A program made the translations under genes and the position numbers. Under the pieces are notes generated by a model. The model saw nothing but the letters and a program-made list of their open reading frames with translations, made no database searches and had not been told where the DNA came from. Source: Magnetococcales bacterium WMHbin3 (GTDB lineage Bacteria > Pseudomonadota > Magnetococcia > Magnetococcales > Magnetaquicoccaceae). Taken from it: a stretch of DNA of 64,000 nucleotides. Shown here piece after piece: positions 17,805 to 28,159 of the stretch; positions within the stretch are counted from its first letter, which is position 1, and the number at the start of each line of letters is the position of its first letter. Where the stretch lies: assembly GCA_002753185.1 (NCBI GenBank), contig PDZX01000003.1:62001-126000 (forward strand), given 5' to 3'.

Positions 17805-18313
17805 TGTTGCAGGATCTGTTCGTCCGCAGCTGAGAAGGCCACCAGGGTCACGGTCATGCCGGCCTCCGGGAACTGGGTGAAAAACTCCCGGATCGTGGCG
17901 ACGGCGATCCGGGCCGCCTCCTCCTTGGGAAAGCCGTAGACGCCGGTGCTGATGCCGGGAAAGGCGATGCGTCTGGCGCCGTGCTGGTGGGCCAGTTCCA
18001 GGCAGCGGCGGTAGCATTTTTGCAGATTGCCCGCCGGATCCGGATCGGAATGATAAATGGGGCCGGCGGTATGGATTACCATGCGGGTTGGCAGGTTGCC
18101 GCCGGTGGTCACCACCGCCTCGCCGCTGGGCAGGCCGTTCGGGTAGACCTCCTGGCGGATTTTGCGGCACGCTTCCAGAATGGCCGGTCCGCCGGCGCGG
18201 TGGATCGCCCCGTCCACGCCGCCGCCGCCGAGCAGCGAGGCGTTGGCCGCGTTGACGATGGCATCCATGACCAGATGGGTGATGTCGCCGGTCAGGGTCT
18301 TGATGGCGTTCAT
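17792..18313 (-). CDS. Macrodomain ADP-ribose-binding/hydrolase protein
   Basis: A 173-residue stand-alone macrodomain (YmdB/MacroD-like). It begins with LTGDITHLVMDAIVNAAN, then the GGGGVDGAIHRAGG loop and the phosphate-binding FPGISTGVYGFP. These are the ADP-ribose site residues of O-acetyl-ADP-ribose deacetylases and mono-ADP-ribosyl hydrolases. The ATG at 18313 overlaps the mobB stop as ATGA, so it is co-translated with the molybdenum-cofactor genes mobB and moaD. I see no obvious reason for that pairing. Confidence 0.92.
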   Translation of the reverse strand: MNAIKTLTGDITHLVMDAIVNAANASLLGGGGVDGAIHRAGGPAILEACRKIRQEVYPNGLPSGEAVVTTGGNLPTRMVIHTAGPIYHSDPDPAGNLQKCYRRCLELAHQHGARRIAFPGISTGVYGFPKEEAARIAVATIREFFTQFPEAGMTVTLVAFSAADEQILQHHLR

Positions 18314-18834
18314 GGCGTCTCTCCTGGTGTCATCCAATCGCGAATGAATGCCGCCACGGCTTCCGGGTCGTTCAAGGGGAGGCGGGGCAGGTCGGTGGCC
18401 AGTTGCGGGTCGTCGCTGGCCACGGCGATGACGTTGCTCAGTTGGTGGTGGAGGTCGTGGGCGCCGGCCTCTCGCCGATGCACGACGATTTTGGGATGGG
18501 ATTCGTCCTTGTAGCCTTCCACCAGGATCAGGTCGTGGCCGGTCATGTGGAACAACTGTGTTTTCAGGGTCGGTTCCTGGTCCGTGCCGGTCTCCTGGAT
18601 CATGAACCACCGTTCCCGGCATGCGAAGAGCACGCTGGCTGCGCCTGCGGCACGGAAGCGGTGGGTATCCTTGCCGGGGGTGTCGGGGTCAGCCGGGTGA
18701 TGGCCGTGCTTGATGGCCCCCACTCTGATTCCCGATCGGACCAGGCAGGCGATCACCTGTTCCATGAGTGTTGTTTTTCCTGAGCCGCTGGGCGCGACGA
18801 AGCCGACGACCGGGGGGATGGTCATGGGGGTCAA
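18310..18834 (-). CDS. mobB: Molybdopterin-guanine dinucleotide biosynthesis protein MobB
   Basis: A 174-residue P-loop GTPase-like protein with Walker A PSGSGKTT (residues 15-22), IKHGHH, the conserved DTHRFRAAGA segment and LILVEGYKD, all standard for MobB. It assists MobA in attaching GMP to molybdopterin. The start at 18834 overlaps the moaD stop (ATGA) and the end overlaps the macrodomain gene, so the operon is moaD-mobB-macrodomain. Length is normal. Confidence 0.92.
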   Translation of the reverse strand: MTPMTIPPVVGFVAPSGSGKTTLMEQVIACLVRSGIRVGAIKHGHHPADPDTPGKDTHRFRAAGAASVLFACRERWFMIQETGTDQEPTLKTQLFHMTGHDLILVEGYKDESHPKIVVHRREAGAHDLHHQLSNVIAVASDDPQLATDLPRLPLNDPEAVAAFIRDWMTPGETP

Positions 18835-19082
18835 CCTCCGCTGACCGGGGGGAAGAGGGCGATTTCGTCCGTGTCGCTGACCGGGTCTTCCATGCGCGCA
18901 TAGACCTGATTGACCGCCACCCGCAGGTTGGGGTGGGCGATGGCTGCGGCATGCGCCACGTCGATGCCGCGCAGGAAGTCGAGCACCTCCGCCACCTTGG
19001 CCACTTCTGGCGGCAGGGTGAGTTGTTCGGTGGATGCGCCGATCTTTTCCCGCACCCAGGAGAAATAGAGAAAACGGGCCAT
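18831..19082 (-). CDS. moaD: Molybdopterin synthase small subunit MoaD
   Basis: An 83-residue ubiquitin-fold protein that ends in the diagnostic Gly-Gly (PPVSGG), the site that carries the thiocarboxylate sulfur for molybdopterin synthesis. The N-terminal strand FLYFSWVREKIG and the DEIALFPPVSGG tail fit MoaD. It is the first gene of the moaD-mobB-macrodomain operon. moaE, its partner, is not in the window. Confidence 0.92.
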   Translation of the reverse strand: MARFLYFSWVREKIGASTEQLTLPPEVAKVAEVLDFLRGIDVAHAAAIAHPNLRVAVNQVYARMEDPVSDTDEIALFPPVSGG

Positions 19083-19174
19083 GGTGTTAGTAAAACTCCC
19101 TTGGCGAGAGATATCGAAATAGGATGACGTGTGGAATATTCAATGTTCAAGTACCCTGGAAATGTTGATGATCG

Positions 19175-19426
19175 TCACACTGCCACCCGTTTTTGTCCAA
19201 ATGTCATGGGAATCGCGGCACCGATGTGTTTGACGACTTTACGGGTTCCATCGGGAAAAACCTCGACAATCGCGCTGTCTTCCACCACCAGTACGCTGCT
19301 GCCCGAAGCCAGTGCCTGCCAAAAGGCTTGCTGGAATGCAGGCGCGGCCAAGTCAGGGATGTGTTCCTCCAAAAACTGCATGGTCTGTTCTGGCATGGAC
19401 ATGGTTGGCTCCTGTTTGTCATTCAT
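19175..19426 (-). CDS. Small conserved-looking protein of unknown function
   Basis: An 83-residue protein from the ATG at 19426, preceded by a GGGAGG site. It has a helical acidic first half (MQFLEEHIPDLAAPAFQQAF) and a beta-rich second half (SSVLVVEDSAIVEVFPDGTRKVVKHI). No signal peptide or known motif is seen. It lies 92 bases upstream of moaD on the same strand, so co-transcription is possible. An in-frame upstream ATG at 19504 adds a low-quality leader. Confidence 0.6.
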   Translation of the reverse strand: MNDKQEPTMSMPEQTMQFLEEHIPDLAAPAFQQAFWQALASGSSVLVVEDSAIVEVFPDGTRKVVKHIGAAIPMTFGQKRVAV

Positions 19427-19564
19427 ATCAAACGAATCCTCCCGGACAATTACGGCAATGTTACGCGAGAGGCAGGGCGGGTACAAGTCCGATCGAAAGT
19501 GCATCCAGATGGAAAAACCAATACGAATGTCAAGAACAGTCGGATCCCAATTCCGGGCCGAGTG

Positions 19565-19852
19565 CTATTGGGTCGTTCTTCTGGCCGGGGGGCGGCGGTT
19601 GGCGGGTTCCCGTTTCGTCTTGGCGGGATCCCGGTTGGGACTGAGCATGTCGTATTCGCCGCACAGGCGGTCGCTGCGTCCTTGCGTGCCATCCTTGCAG
19701 ACGAATTTCGGGCCGTCGCATTTCAGGAAGCCGCCCTGTTGCGCGGAGCAGGGGGAAGGGGCGCTGCGGGCAGGGGAGGCGGCGCTCGCAATCACGGGGA
19801 GCGCGAACAGGAGCGTGAACAGCGGAACGGCAAGTTTGGCGTCAAGGGACAT
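19565..19852 (-). CDS. Small secreted cysteine-containing protein
   Basis: A 95-residue protein with a signal peptide (residues 1-24, MSLDAKLAVPLFTLLFALPV, cleavage after ASA). The mature domain has four cysteines (PCSAQ, LKCDG, FVCKDG, RLCGEYD), probably two disulfides, followed by a basic, proline/arginine-rich tail. The ATG at 19852 gives a proper signal peptide; the upstream ATG at 19897 would not. It may be exported to the periplasm. No family is recognised. Confidence 0.6.
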   Translation of the reverse strand: MSLDAKLAVPLFTLLFALPVIASAASPARSAPSPCSAQQGGFLKCDGPKFVCKDGTQGRSDRLCGEYDMLSPNRDPAKTKREPANRRPPARRTTQ

Positions 19853-19893
19853 GGCGGTCTCTCTTTCTTGAAAAGTGTCAACCCCGGCAAAGG

Positions 19894-20430
19894 TCAAAAC
19901 GGCTCGAAATCCTCGTCGTGCTTGTCCGGAGCGGCGGGGGCCTCCAGGGCCAGGCGCGGCGCGACCGGCGGGGGGGCGTCCGCCCGGTAGGCGGGGAAGG
20001 GGGGTGGGACCGGTATCAAGGCGCCCGGGTCCGGGACCGGAGTCGGTGGCGGGGGCATGGGTTCCGGCGGCGGTTTGTGCGTCAACGCCTCCTCCACCCG
20101 GCGCCAGGCGTTCTGTTGCGCCTCGCCGCTCTCCCGGATCAGGCGGGTCAGCCGTTTTTCCCGCTCCTCCGGCTGTTCACGGCGGCTGGCGCGCCAGACC
20201 TCCCATCCGATCAGGGCAAAACCGCCCCCCCACGTCACGACCAGCAGATCCAGCAGGGAACCCATGCGTTCCATGGCGGAACGCATGCCGACGATCGCCA
20301 CCGTCGCGTTGCCGGAAGCGTCGGCAAGCATGCCCAGCCACTCCCCCATGCGCGCCAGGGCGCCATAGGCGAAGCCCAGCCCCGCGCCTCCCAAAAGCAT
20401 CAATAAAGCCAAACCGGGCCAGATACGCAT
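19894..20430 (-). CDS. Membrane protein with proline-rich C-terminal tail
   Basis: A 178-residue protein with a hydrophobic N-terminus (MRIWPGLALLMLLGGAGLGFAYG) and a second membrane helix (LLDLLVVTWGGGFALIGWEVW, about residues 58-79). A charged helix follows (REQPEEREKRL...RRVEEAL), then about 50 residues rich in proline and alanine ending DEDFEPF. The function is unknown. It is 41 bases upstream of the small secreted protein gene on the same strand. Confidence 0.55.
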   Translation of the reverse strand: MRIWPGLALLMLLGGAGLGFAYGALARMGEWLGMLADASGNATVAIVGMRSAMERMGSLLDLLVVTWGGGFALIGWEVWRASRREQPEEREKRLTRLIRESGEAQQNAWRRVEEALTHKPPPEPMPPPPTPVPDPGALIPVPPPFPAYRADAPPPVAPRLALEAPAAPDKHDEDFEPF

Positions 20431-20608
20431 GGAGTCAATACCCCCCGGCCATGCCAGGTTGCGCCGATGAACCCATCATCCCGCGTCATCCTCTTTTTTT
20501 GAATTTTTTTTTGTCAACCGGCCGAAAATACCGATGCAAGCTATCGGCCAAACTGGTTTGTGTGTTATCCTGGCCCAAAAGTCAACCTACTCCATTGGAG
20601 AGAGCGGA

Positions 20609-21466
20609 TTGGGCAACCAGACGACAGGCGCGAACTCCGCCAGACAGGGACGCTCGCTGGTGGTGTTGATGATCGGCGACATTTTCGGCAAACCGGGACG
20701 ACGCGCCCTGGCCCGCTATCTGCCGGAGGTCAAGGCCACCCACGGAGTCGATTTCGTCATCGCCAATGGCGAGAACGCCGCCGCCGGCGTCGGCATCACC
20801 CCGGATGTGGCCATGGATCTCCTGGGCGCGGGGGTCGATATGCTGACCACCGGCAATCATGTCTGGCGGCACAAGGAAATCTTGTCTATCATGGAGGATA
20901 ATCGCCGGATCCTGCGGCCCCTCAACTTCCCCCCCGGCACGCCGGGCAGGGGGTACGGGGTCTACCAGAGCACGAACGGGGCGCGGATCGGCGTGATGAA
21001 TCTCCAGGGGCGCGTCTTCATGGAGGCCCTCGACTGCCCGTTCCGCACCGCAGATCAACTGCTGGACCAGGTGCGCCTGGGCCGGGACGTGGATATCTGG
21101 CTGGTGGACATGCATGCCGAGGCCTCTTCCGAGAAAATGGCCCTGGCCTGTCATCTCGACGGCAGGGTGACGGCCATTTTCGGCACCCACACCCATGTCC
21201 CCACCGCCGATCACCGCGTTCTCCGGCAGGGGACGGGGTTCATCACGGATGTCGGCATGACCGGGTGTTACGACTCTGTCATCGGCATGAGCGCCGTGTC
21301 GGTCATGCCCAAGTTCTTGACCAAAATGCCCACCCGCTTCGAGGCGGCCATGGGCGATGCCATGTTGTGCGGCGCGCTCATCCGCGCCGACGCCACCACC
21401 GGACGCTGTTTGGCCATCGCCCCGTTGCGGATGGGCGCCGGGTTGGCGGAGAGTCATTCATTCTAA
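20609..21466 (+). CDS. YmdB-like metallophosphoesterase (TIGR00282 family)
   Basis: About 285 residues of the calcineurin-like fold found in B. subtilis YmdB, a 2',3'-cAMP phosphodiesterase. Metal and active-site blocks are visible: [27 protein letters not shown] and [11 protein letters not shown] favour the TTG at 20609 because GGAGAG precedes it at a good distance; the in-frame ATG at 20534 has no such site, and family members usually begin only a few residues before GDIFGK. The gene is followed by purC after 16 bases. Bacterial homologues affect biofilm and motility decisions. Confidence 0.88.
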   Translation: MGNQTTGANSARQGRSLVVLMIGDIFGKPGRRALARYLPEVKATHGVDFVIANGENAAAGVGITPDVAMDLLGAGVDMLTTGNHVWRHKEILSIMEDNRRILRPLNFPPGTPGRGYGVYQSTNGARIGVMNLQGRVFMEALDCPFRTADQLLDQVRLGRDVDIWLVDMHAEASSEKMALACHLDGRVTAIFGTHTHVPTADHRVLRQGTGFITDVGMTGCYDSVIGMSAVSVMPKFLTKMPTRFEAAMGDAMLCGALIRADATTGRCLAIAPLRMGAGLAESHSF

Positions 21467-21482
21467 AGAAAAGGGATGTCAA

Positions 21483-22208
21483 ATGGAAAAAAGAGCGCAG
21501 CTTTACGAGGGCAAGGCCAAGGTGATCTTCGCCACGGATGAATCCAACCAGCTCATTCAGTATTTCAAGGACGACGCCACCGCGTTCAACGGGGTGAAGA
21601 AAGGGAGCATCACCGACAAGGGGGTGATCAATAACATGGTCACCGTCCGGCTGATGACCATCCTGGAGGCGGTGGGGATCCCGGTGCATCTGATCCGCTG
21701 GCTCGCGCCACGGGAACAGCTCGTGCGCAAGGTGAGGATCATCCCGGTGGAGGTGGTGGTGCGCAACGTGGTGGCCGGCTCCATGGCCAGGCGCCTGGGC
21801 CGCCAGGAGGGCGAGTCGCTCCCCCGACCGGTGGTGGAGTTCTACTACAAGGCCGATGCCCTCGACGACCCCCTGATCACCCGCGACCACGCCCTGGTGT
21901 TCGGCTGGGCCAGCGAGGCGGAAATGGATTGGATCCAGGCCACATGCCTGCGCATCAACGATGTCCTGATCGGCTTTTTCGCCAACATCGGGGTGCGCCT
22001 GGTGGATTACAAGCTGGAGTTCGGCCGTCTCGCCGAGGATCCCTCCCGGCTGGTGCTGGCCGACGAGATCTCCCCGGATACCTGCCGCCTGTGGGACATG
22101 ACCACCGGCGAGAAACTGGACAAGGACCGCTTCCGCCGCGACCTGGGCGGGGTGGTGGAGGCCTATCGGGAAGTGGCGCGGCGCATGGGATTGGAATTGG
22201 CGGGATGA
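21483..22208 (+). CDS. purC: Phosphoribosylaminoimidazole-succinocarboxamide synthase (SAICAR synthetase)
   Basis: A 241-residue enzyme of normal length for step eight of purine synthesis (CAIR + aspartate + ATP to SAICAR). It has YEGKAKVIF, the [14 protein letters not shown] nucleotide loop, [13 protein letters not shown] and [13 protein letters not shown]. The ATG at 21483 follows an AAAGGG site. Its stop overlaps the purL start as ATGA, so the two purine genes are coupled. Confidence 0.96.
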   Translation: MEKRAQLYEGKAKVIFATDESNQLIQYFKDDATAFNGVKKGSITDKGVINNMVTVRLMTILEAVGIPVHLIRWLAPREQLVRKVRIIPVEVVVRNVVAGSMARRLGRQEGESLPRPVVEFYYKADALDDPLITRDHALVFGWASEAEMDWIQATCLRINDVLIGFFANIGVRLVDYKLEFGRLAEDPSRLVLADEISPDTCRLWDMTTGEKLDKDRFRRDLGGVVEAYREVARRMGLELAG

Positions 22209-25200
22209 GCGGTTCGTTGCCCATGGTCTGGCTGGGCGCACCGGCGAGCGACGACGCGGCCGGTCAACCGGTCTGTTTCGTGGACCTGGACGGCCCGCTG
22301 GATGACGACGCCCTCCGCCGGTTGGGCGCCCTGCTCGACGGGGCCGCGCCCGGCGAACTGGCCGATGGCGTCCACTATCGCGTGCCGCGTCCGGGGACCA
22401 TCTCCCCCTGGTCCACCAAGGCCACCGAGATCGCGCGCGGCTGCGGCCTGACCGGGGTGCGGCGGATGGAGCATGGCACGGCCCATGCCATCCCGCCCGC
22501 CCATGACCGCATGACCCAGTCCGTCCTGCATCGCCAGGAGTTGCTGGCGCTCTGGAACCGCCCGGTGACAGCCGGGCCGCTGGTCACGGTGCCGGTCGCG
22601 GAGCTGGAACGGGTCAACCGGGATCTGGGTCTGGCCCTCAGCAAGGACGAAATCGACTATCTGACCGACCACTTCCGCCACATGGGGCGCGATCCCACGG
22701 ACGTGGAACTGATGATGTTCGCCCAGGCCAACTCCGAACACTGTCGCCACAAAATCTTCAACGCCTCCTGGGTGATCGACGGCCAGGAGCGCGCTGCCAC
22801 CCTGTTCGGCATGATCCGCAATACCGAGGCCACCACCCCGGTCCCGGCCCTGTCGGCCTACCGGGACAACGCGGCGGTGATGGCGGGCGGCGAGGCCCTG
22901 CGTTTCGCCCCGGATCCGGAGAGCGGCATCTACCGCCCGGTTCCCGCCACGCTCCACGTCCTGATGAAGGTGGAGACCCACAACCACCCCACCGCCATCT
23001 CCCCCTATCCGGGGGCCGCCACCGGTTCCGGCGGGGAGATCCGCGACGAGGGGGCCACCGGCAGGGGATCGCGGCCCAAGGCGGGCCTGACCGGCTTTTC
23101 CGTCTCCAATCTGCGGCTGCCCGGCGCCTTGCGGCCCTGGGAAAGCGAGGATGTCGGCAAGCCGGAGCGGATCGTCTCGGCACTGGCGATCATGCTGGAC
23201 GGGCCGATCGGCGCGGCCAATTTCAACAACGAATTCGGTCGGCCCAACCTGCTGGGTTATTTCCGTACCTTCGAGCAGCGATTCGCGGGCGCAGTGCGGG
23301 GCTACCACAAGCCGATCATGGTGGCCGGCGGGCTGGGGAGCATCGAGCCGGAGCAGATCGAAAAACGGCCTCTGCCCCCCGGTTCCCTGGTCATCCAGAT
23401 CGGCGGACCGGCCATGCTGATCGGGCTGGGAGGGGGCGCGGCCTCGTCCCAGGCGAGCGGGGCCTCCCACGCCGAACTGGATTTTGCCTCGGTGCAGCGG
23501 GAGAACGCCGAAATGCAGCGGCGCTGCCAGGAGGTGATCAACCACTGCCTGGCCCTGGGCGCGGCCAATCCCATCCTCTCCATCCACGACGTGGGGGCGG
23601 GCGGGCTGTCCAACGCCGTGCCGGAACTCCTGCACGGTGGCGGGGCCGGGGGGCGGCTCGACCTGACGCGGGTCCCCAACGACGATCCGGGCATGTCCCC
23701 CATGGAAATCTGGTGCAACGAGGCACAGGAGCGCTATGTCCTGGCCATCGCCCCGCAAGACGAGGGTTCTTTCACCACGCTTTGCATCAGGGAGCGCTGT
23801 CCCTTTGCCGTGCTGGGGAGCGCCACCGACGACCAGCGGCTCCTGCTGACGAATGGCCGCGATGGCACCACGCCGATCGATCTGCCCATGGAGGTGCTGC
23901 TGGGCAAGCCGCCCCGCATGATCCGCCACGCCAACCACCCCAGCGCACGACCGGAGGAATGGGATACCCGATCCATCGACCTGGCGGAGGCCGCCGAACG
24001 GGTGCTGCTCCATCCCGCCGTGGGCGACAAGGGGTTTCTGGTCACCATCGGCGACCGCACCGTCACCGGCCTGGTCCATCGGGACCAGATGGTGGGTCCC
24101 TGGCAGGTCCCGGTGGCCGACGCCGCCGTCACCTTGCGCGATTACACCGGCTTCGCCGGCGAGGCCATGGCCATGGGGGAACGCACCCCGCTGGCCCTGC
24201 TCGACGCGGCGGCCGCAGCGCGCATGGCCGTGGGCGAGGCGTTGACCAATCTGGTTTCCGCCCCCATCGGGCCTTTGGAAACGGTCAAACTCTCCGCCAA
24301 CTGGATGGCGGCCGCCTCCCATCCCGGCGAGGACGCCCTGCTGTTCGACGCCGTCGCCGCCGTGGGGCTGGAGTTGTGCCCGGCGCTCGGCATCGGTATT
24401 CCAGTGGGCAAGGATTCGCTCTCCCTCAAGACCGTCTGGGAACAGGATGGCGAACAACGGGCGGTGATCGCCCCGGTCTCGCTGATCGTCTCCGCCTTCG
24501 CCACGCTGGACGATGTCCGGGGCGCCCTCACCCCCCGTTTGCGCACCGATTGCGGGGCGACCACCCTGCTGCTGGTGGATCTGGGGGATGGCCAGAACCG
24601 TTTGGGGGGATCGGTCCTGGCCCAGACGCATGGCCGGATGGGCGCCACCCCTCCAGACCTGGACGATCCGGCCCGCATGCGGCGGTTTTGCGAGGTCATG
24701 CGGGATCTGCACCGGGAAGGCACGTTCCTTGCCTATCATGACCGGGGTGACGGCGGATTGTTCGTCACGCTATGCGAAATGGCCTTCGCCGGCAGCGTCG
24801 GGGTGACCGTCTCCCTGGACGGCGCGGGCGATCCCCTGGCCGCCCTCTTCGCCGAGGAGTTGGGCGCGGTCCTGCAAGTGCGCGCCGATCATGCCGAGGC
24901 GGTGCGGGAGCGGTTCCGGGGGGTTGGTCGGGTGGCCATTCTGGGCGCGCCCGACGACGGGGAGCATATCCGCTTCGTCGCCGGGGAGCGGGTGGTGCTG
25001 GAGGCTTCACGGGTCCATTATCGCCGCCTCTGGTCCGAGACCGGCTGGCGTATGCGCGCCCTGCGCGACAACCCCGCCTGCGCGGATCAGGAATACGACG
25101 ACCTGCTGGACGCCAGGGATCCCGGCCTGTCGGTGCGGGTGAATTTCGTCGATCCCCCCGCCATCGCCGTCGGCGCGCGGCCCAAGGTGCTGATTCTGCG

Positions 25201-25939
25201 CGAACAGGGGATCAACGGCCATGTGGAGATGGCTGCGGCGTTTTACGCGGCCGGTTTCGACCCGGTGGACGTGACCATGACCGATCTGGCGGCGGGCCGC
25301 GTCCGGTTGACGGATTATCGTGGCCTGGCCGCTTGTGGCGGCTTTTCCTATGGGGACGTGCTGGGAGCGGGGCGGGGTTGGGCCGGCTCCATCCTCCACA
25401 ACGAGCGGTTGAAGGAGGCGTTTCAGGGCTTTTTCCATCGTTCGGATACCTTTGCCCTGGGGGTGTGCAACGGCTGCCAGATGTTGAGCGCCCTGGAGGA
25501 ACTGATCCCCGGCGCGCAAGGCTGGCCTCGCTTCACGCGCAACCGGAGCAACCGCTTCGAGGCGCGGCTGGTCGGCGTGGAGATCGCCGATACCCCTTCC
25601 GTGCTGCTGGCGGGGATGGCCGGATCCCGGCTGCTGGTCCCCTGCGCCCACGGCGAGGGCCGGACGGTCATGGCCAGCCAGGATGCCACCCTGATCGCCC
25701 TGTGCTATATCGACAACCGTGGCAAGGTGACCGAACGTTATCCGGCCAATCCGAACGGTTCCCCGTGGGGGGTCGCCGGGGTGACCAGCCGCGATGGCAG
25801 GGTGACCATCATGATGCCCCATCCGGAACGGGTCTTCCGCAGGGTGCAGCACTCCTGGTACCCGGAAGGCATCACCAGGGAGGATGGCCCCTGGCTGCGC
25901 ATGTTCCGCAATGCCCGTCACTGGCTGGACAGGACCTAG
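22205..25939 (+). CDS. purL: Phosphoribosylformylglycinamidine synthase, large single-chain form
   Basis: A 1244-residue FGAM synthase that fuses the PurS-like N-terminus, the two synthetase halves and the PurQ-like glutaminase. Visible motifs are [50 protein letters not shown] and YHDRGDGGL, and in the amidotransferase end GVCNGCQM with nucleophile C1088 and [10 protein letters not shown]. This gamma/betaproteobacterial and eukaryote-like form differs from the three-subunit PurSQL used by most alphaproteobacteria. The true start is the ATG at 22205 overlapping the purC stop; upstream in-frame sequence lies inside purC. It is slightly shorter than the E. coli enzyme (about 1295). Confidence 0.96.
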   Translation: MSGSLPMVWLGAPASDDAAGQPVCFVDLDGPLDDDALRRLGALLDGAAPGELADGVHYRVPRPGTISPWSTKATEIARGCGLTGVRRMEHGTAHAIPPAHDRMTQSVLHRQELLALWNRPVTAGPLVTVPVAELERVNRDLGLALSKDEIDYLTDHFRHMGRDPTDVELMMFAQANSEHCRHKIFNASWVIDGQERAATLFGMIRNTEATTPVPALSAYRDNAAVMAGGEALRFAPDPESGIYRPVPATLHVLMKVETHNHPTAISPYPGAATGSGGEIRDEGATGRGSRPKAGLTGFSVSNLRLPGALRPWESEDVGKPERIVSALAIMLDGPIGAANFNNEFGRPNLLGYFRTFEQRFAGAVRGYHKPIMVAGGLGSIEPEQIEKRPLPPGSLVIQIGGPAMLIGLGGGAASSQASGASHAELDFASVQRENAEMQRRCQEVINHCLALGAANPILSIHDVGAGGLSNAVPELLHGGGAGGRLDLTRVPNDDPGMSPMEIWCNEAQERYVLAIAPQDEGSFTTLCIRERCPFAVLGSATDDQRLLLTNGRDGTTPIDLPMEVLLGKPPRMIRHANHPSARPEEWDTRSIDLAEAAERVLLHPAVGDKGFLVTIGDRTVTGLVHRDQMVGPWQVPVADAAVTLRDYTGFAGEAMAMGERTPLALLDAAAAARMAVGEALTNLVSAPIGPLETVKLSANWMAAASHPGEDALLFDAVAAVGLELCPALGIGIPVGKDSLSLKTVWEQDGEQRAVIAPVSLIVSAFATLDDVRGALTPRLRTDCGATTLLLVDLGDGQNRLGGSVLAQTHGRMGATPPDLDDPARMRRFCEVMRDLHREGTFLAYHDRGDGGLFVTLCEMAFAGSVGVTVSLDGAGDPLAALFAEELGAVLQVRADHAEAVRERFRGVGRVAILGAPDDGEHIRFVAGERVVLEASRVHYRRLWSETGWRMRALRDNPACADQEYDDLLDARDPGLSVRVNFVDPPAIAVGARPKVLILREQGINGHVEMAAAFYAAGFDPVDVTMTDLAAGRVRLTDYRGLAACGGFSYGDVLGAGRGWAGSILHNERLKEAFQGFFHRSDTFALGVCNGCQMLSALEELIPGAQGWPRFTRNRSNRFEARLVGVEIADTPSVLLAGMAGSRLLVPCAHGEGRTVMASQDATLIALCYIDNRGKVTERYPANPNGSPWGVAGVTSRDGRVTIMMPHPERVFRRVQHSWYPEGITREDGPWLRMFRNARHWLDRT

Positions 25940-25972
25940 GGGACCTTTTTTTCACTTGTCGCGGGTGGAGAC

Positions 25973-26611
25973 ATGGAAGAGGAAGAGAGCACGCAAGAGG
26001 AACAGCCCAAGCCCAGGAACAAGCTGCTGCTGGTGGCCGCGATCCTGGTCGGGGTCGTGTTGCTGGCGGGGGGGGGCTGGCTGATCGGCAGAAAGATGGG
26101 TTTTCTGGCCGGTGGCAACGAGGCCGAACAGGTCCATCGCGAACCGTCCGAGGTGGAAAAACGGGCCGCAGAGGCGCGCAAAATTCCCACGGTCCACCCC
26201 TTCAAGGAGTCGCCCCGCCCCGAACAGGAGGAGCGCAAGGCGGATCCCGTGCAGATCGCCCCCGTGCGCGGCCCGGATCAGGCGGAGGTGAGCCTGGATC
26301 AGGTGACCGTGGTGGTCGCGGAGAACGGGGAACGCCGCGTGCGGGGGCGCCTGTTCAACCATGGTCCGCGCAAACTGACCGGGGCCGAGGTGCGGATACA
26401 GTTCCTGGATACCAATGGCCAGGTCATTTTTTCCCGGTCGGTCAATCCCCTGGTGGTATCGGGTGGGCTGTTCGGCGATCTGTCCGAGGCCCTGCCCGTG
26501 GGGAGTGGGCGTCAGTTTTATGTGTTGGCCGACGATACCCCGGTCGGCTGGTCCGGTCGGGTGGACGCAAAGCTCATGGGGCTGCGTTTCGGTTCCGGCC
26601 AGGGGGAGTGA
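25973..26611 (+). CDS. Membrane-anchored protein with FxLYD-like extracytoplasmic domain
   Basis: A 212-residue protein with an acidic, glutamate-rich cytoplasmic head, one membrane helix (about residues 18-40, LLLVAAILVGVVLLAGGGWL), a charged linker, and a C-terminal beta domain (RGRLFNHGPRKLTGAEVRIQF). That domain resembles FxLYD/DUF3426-type folds, in which differential conservation of a beta strand follows a zinc-ribbon or anchor. It is 3 bases upstream of the REC-GAF-GGDEF gene and is probably the first gene of the signalling operon. Confidence 0.6.
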   Translation: MEEEESTQEEQPKPRNKLLLVAAILVGVVLLAGGGWLIGRKMGFLAGGNEAEQVHREPSEVEKRAAEARKIPTVHPFKESPRPEQEERKADPVQIAPVRGPDQAEVSLDQVTVVVAENGERRVRGRLFNHGPRKLTGAEVRIQFLDTNGQVIFSRSVNPLVVSGGLFGDLSEALPVGSGRQFYVLADDTPVGWSGRVDAKLMGLRFGSGQGE

Positions 26612-26614
26612 GTC

Positions 26615-28159
26615 ATGATCAGTATTATTCTTTTTGTGGGACAAAATCAGGAAACGTGTGATGCGTTCCGCCAGGATTATCCATCTTCTGAATACGATAT
26701 TTATCATGCTTCCACCCCTGAAAAGGCGTTGGAAGTATTGAAAAGCCATTCGGTCGATATCATGGTGACCGATTTCGAACTGGCCCAGATGGACGGCCTG
26801 GAGTTGACCCGGCAGGCCCAGGCGTTGCAGAACACCTTGCAGGTGATCCTGCTGACCGGCCCCAGGGATCGGCCTTCCGTGATGCAGGTCATTGCCCATC
26901 ACATCGCGGTCGAACTGGAAAAGCCGGTGCATCGGGAAGAACTGCGCATCTACGTGGAGAGGTGCCGGGAGATCAAGCGCATCCGGGAAGAGTTGCGGCG
27001 CAAGGAGGAGTTGCTCAAGAGCGAAGTGGGTGTCCGCGAGCAGGCGGAATTCGAGGCCAATCGCGCGCTGGCGACGCGCATCGCCATCACCGCCCTGCTG
27101 GAAACCAGCCTGGAGCGTCTTTCGTTCGCCAAACAGGTCGAGGTGATCCTGGATGTCATCCTGAACATTCCCTGGTTCTTCGGGCAGCGCAAGGGGGCGT
27201 TGTTCCAACTGGACGAAACCGGGCCTCACCTTACCCTGGTCGGTCACAAGAATCTGGATGGCGAGGTCACGGGGGTCTGCGACCGGGTGGAAATCGGGCA
27301 CTGCCTGTGCGGCCAGGCGGCCCAGACACGCCAGATCGTCTTCGCCGACCGGGTCGATGGCGCGCACACGACCCGCTACGAGGGGATGCCACCCCATGGC
27401 CATTACTGCGTGCCCCTGGTCAACCAGGATGCGCTGCTGGGGGTGTTGTGCCTCTATCTTGCGGAGGGGCACCAGCCCGCGCCGGACGAAGAGGCGTTGC
27501 TGAGCACCCTGGGCGCCACCCTGGCCCGCATCCTGGAACATCGCAAGACCGAGGGCGAACTCAAGCAGGCCGAGGAACAACTGCGTTTCATGGCCTATCA
27601 CGACCCCCTGACCGGTCTGCACAACCGTCAGTTCTTCGATCAGACCTTCAACAAGCTGTTCATGGCCTTGCAGAATCCCTCGCGCCGGCACAACGAGGCT
27701 CCCTTTCAGGGGGCATGCCTGGCGCTTTTCGATATCGATCATTTCAAGAAGGTGAACGACACTTACGGCCATCTGATCGGGGACGAGGTGTTGGTGCTTT
27801 TTGCCCGCAAGATGACCGAGTGCTTCCGGGAAAGGGACGCGACGTTTCGTTTCGGGGGCGAGGAGTTCGTGGTCCTGCTGCACGATGTCACCCCGGAAAT
27901 CGCCGAGACGGTGCTGAACCGTTTTCGCCAGTCCATCGATTCCTATGCCTTTCCCCAGGTGGGCCAGGTCACGGTCAGCATCGGGGCGGTGCGGGTCGAG
28001 GCGGGAGAGTTGGCGGCTTCCTTGATCGAAAAGGCCGACAAGGCGCTCTATTTCGCCAAGAGCAATGGCAGGAACCAGGTCCATTTTCATCATGTCCTGG
28101 TTGCCGCCGGGCAGATCGAGGATGTGGAACGGGATCCCGGAGAGGTGGATTTGTGGTGA
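26615..28159 (+). CDS. REC-GAF-GGDEF response regulator (diguanylate cyclase)
   Basis: A 514-residue soluble protein. Residues 1-120 form a receiver domain with phospho-acceptor D53 (MVTDFE), then a coiled-coil linker, a GAF domain (about 150-320, including CLCGQAAQTRQIVF), and a GGDEF domain whose active-site loop reads GGEEF at residues 414-418 with DIDHFKKVND before it. All catalytic residues for c-di-GMP synthesis look intact. No RxxD inhibitory site is seen directly before the GGEEF. It sits in an operon with a histidine kinase and an HD-GYP regulator, which could be its partner and its antagonist. Confidence 0.9.
   Translation: MISIILFVGQNQETCDAFRQDYPSSEYDIYHASTPEKALEVLKSHSVDIMVTDFELAQMDGLELTRQAQALQNTLQVILLTGPRDRPSVMQVIAHHIAVELEKPVHREELRIYVERCREIKRIREELRRKEELLKSEVGVREQAEFEANRALATRIAITALLETSLERLSFAKQVEVILDVILNIPWFFGQRKGALFQLDETGPHLTLVGHKNLDGEVTGVCDRVEIGHCLCGQAAQTRQIVFADRVDGAHTTRYEGMPPHGHYCVPLVNQDALLGVLCLYLAEGHQPAPDEEALLSTLGATLARILEHRKTEGELKQAEEQLRFMAYHDPLTGLHNRQFFDQTFNKLFMALQNPSRRHNEAPFQGACLALFDIDHFKKVNDTYGHLIGDEVLVLFARKMTECFRERDATFRFGGEEFVVLLHDVTPEIAETVLNRFRQSIDSYAFPQVGQVTVSIGAVRVEAGELAASLIEKADKALYFAKSNGRNQVHFHHVLVAAGQIEDVERDPGEVDLW

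Noticed and set aside
22163-24739. 858-codon minus-strand open frame opposite purL
   Set aside because: Antisense shadow of purL with no family motif and biased composition.
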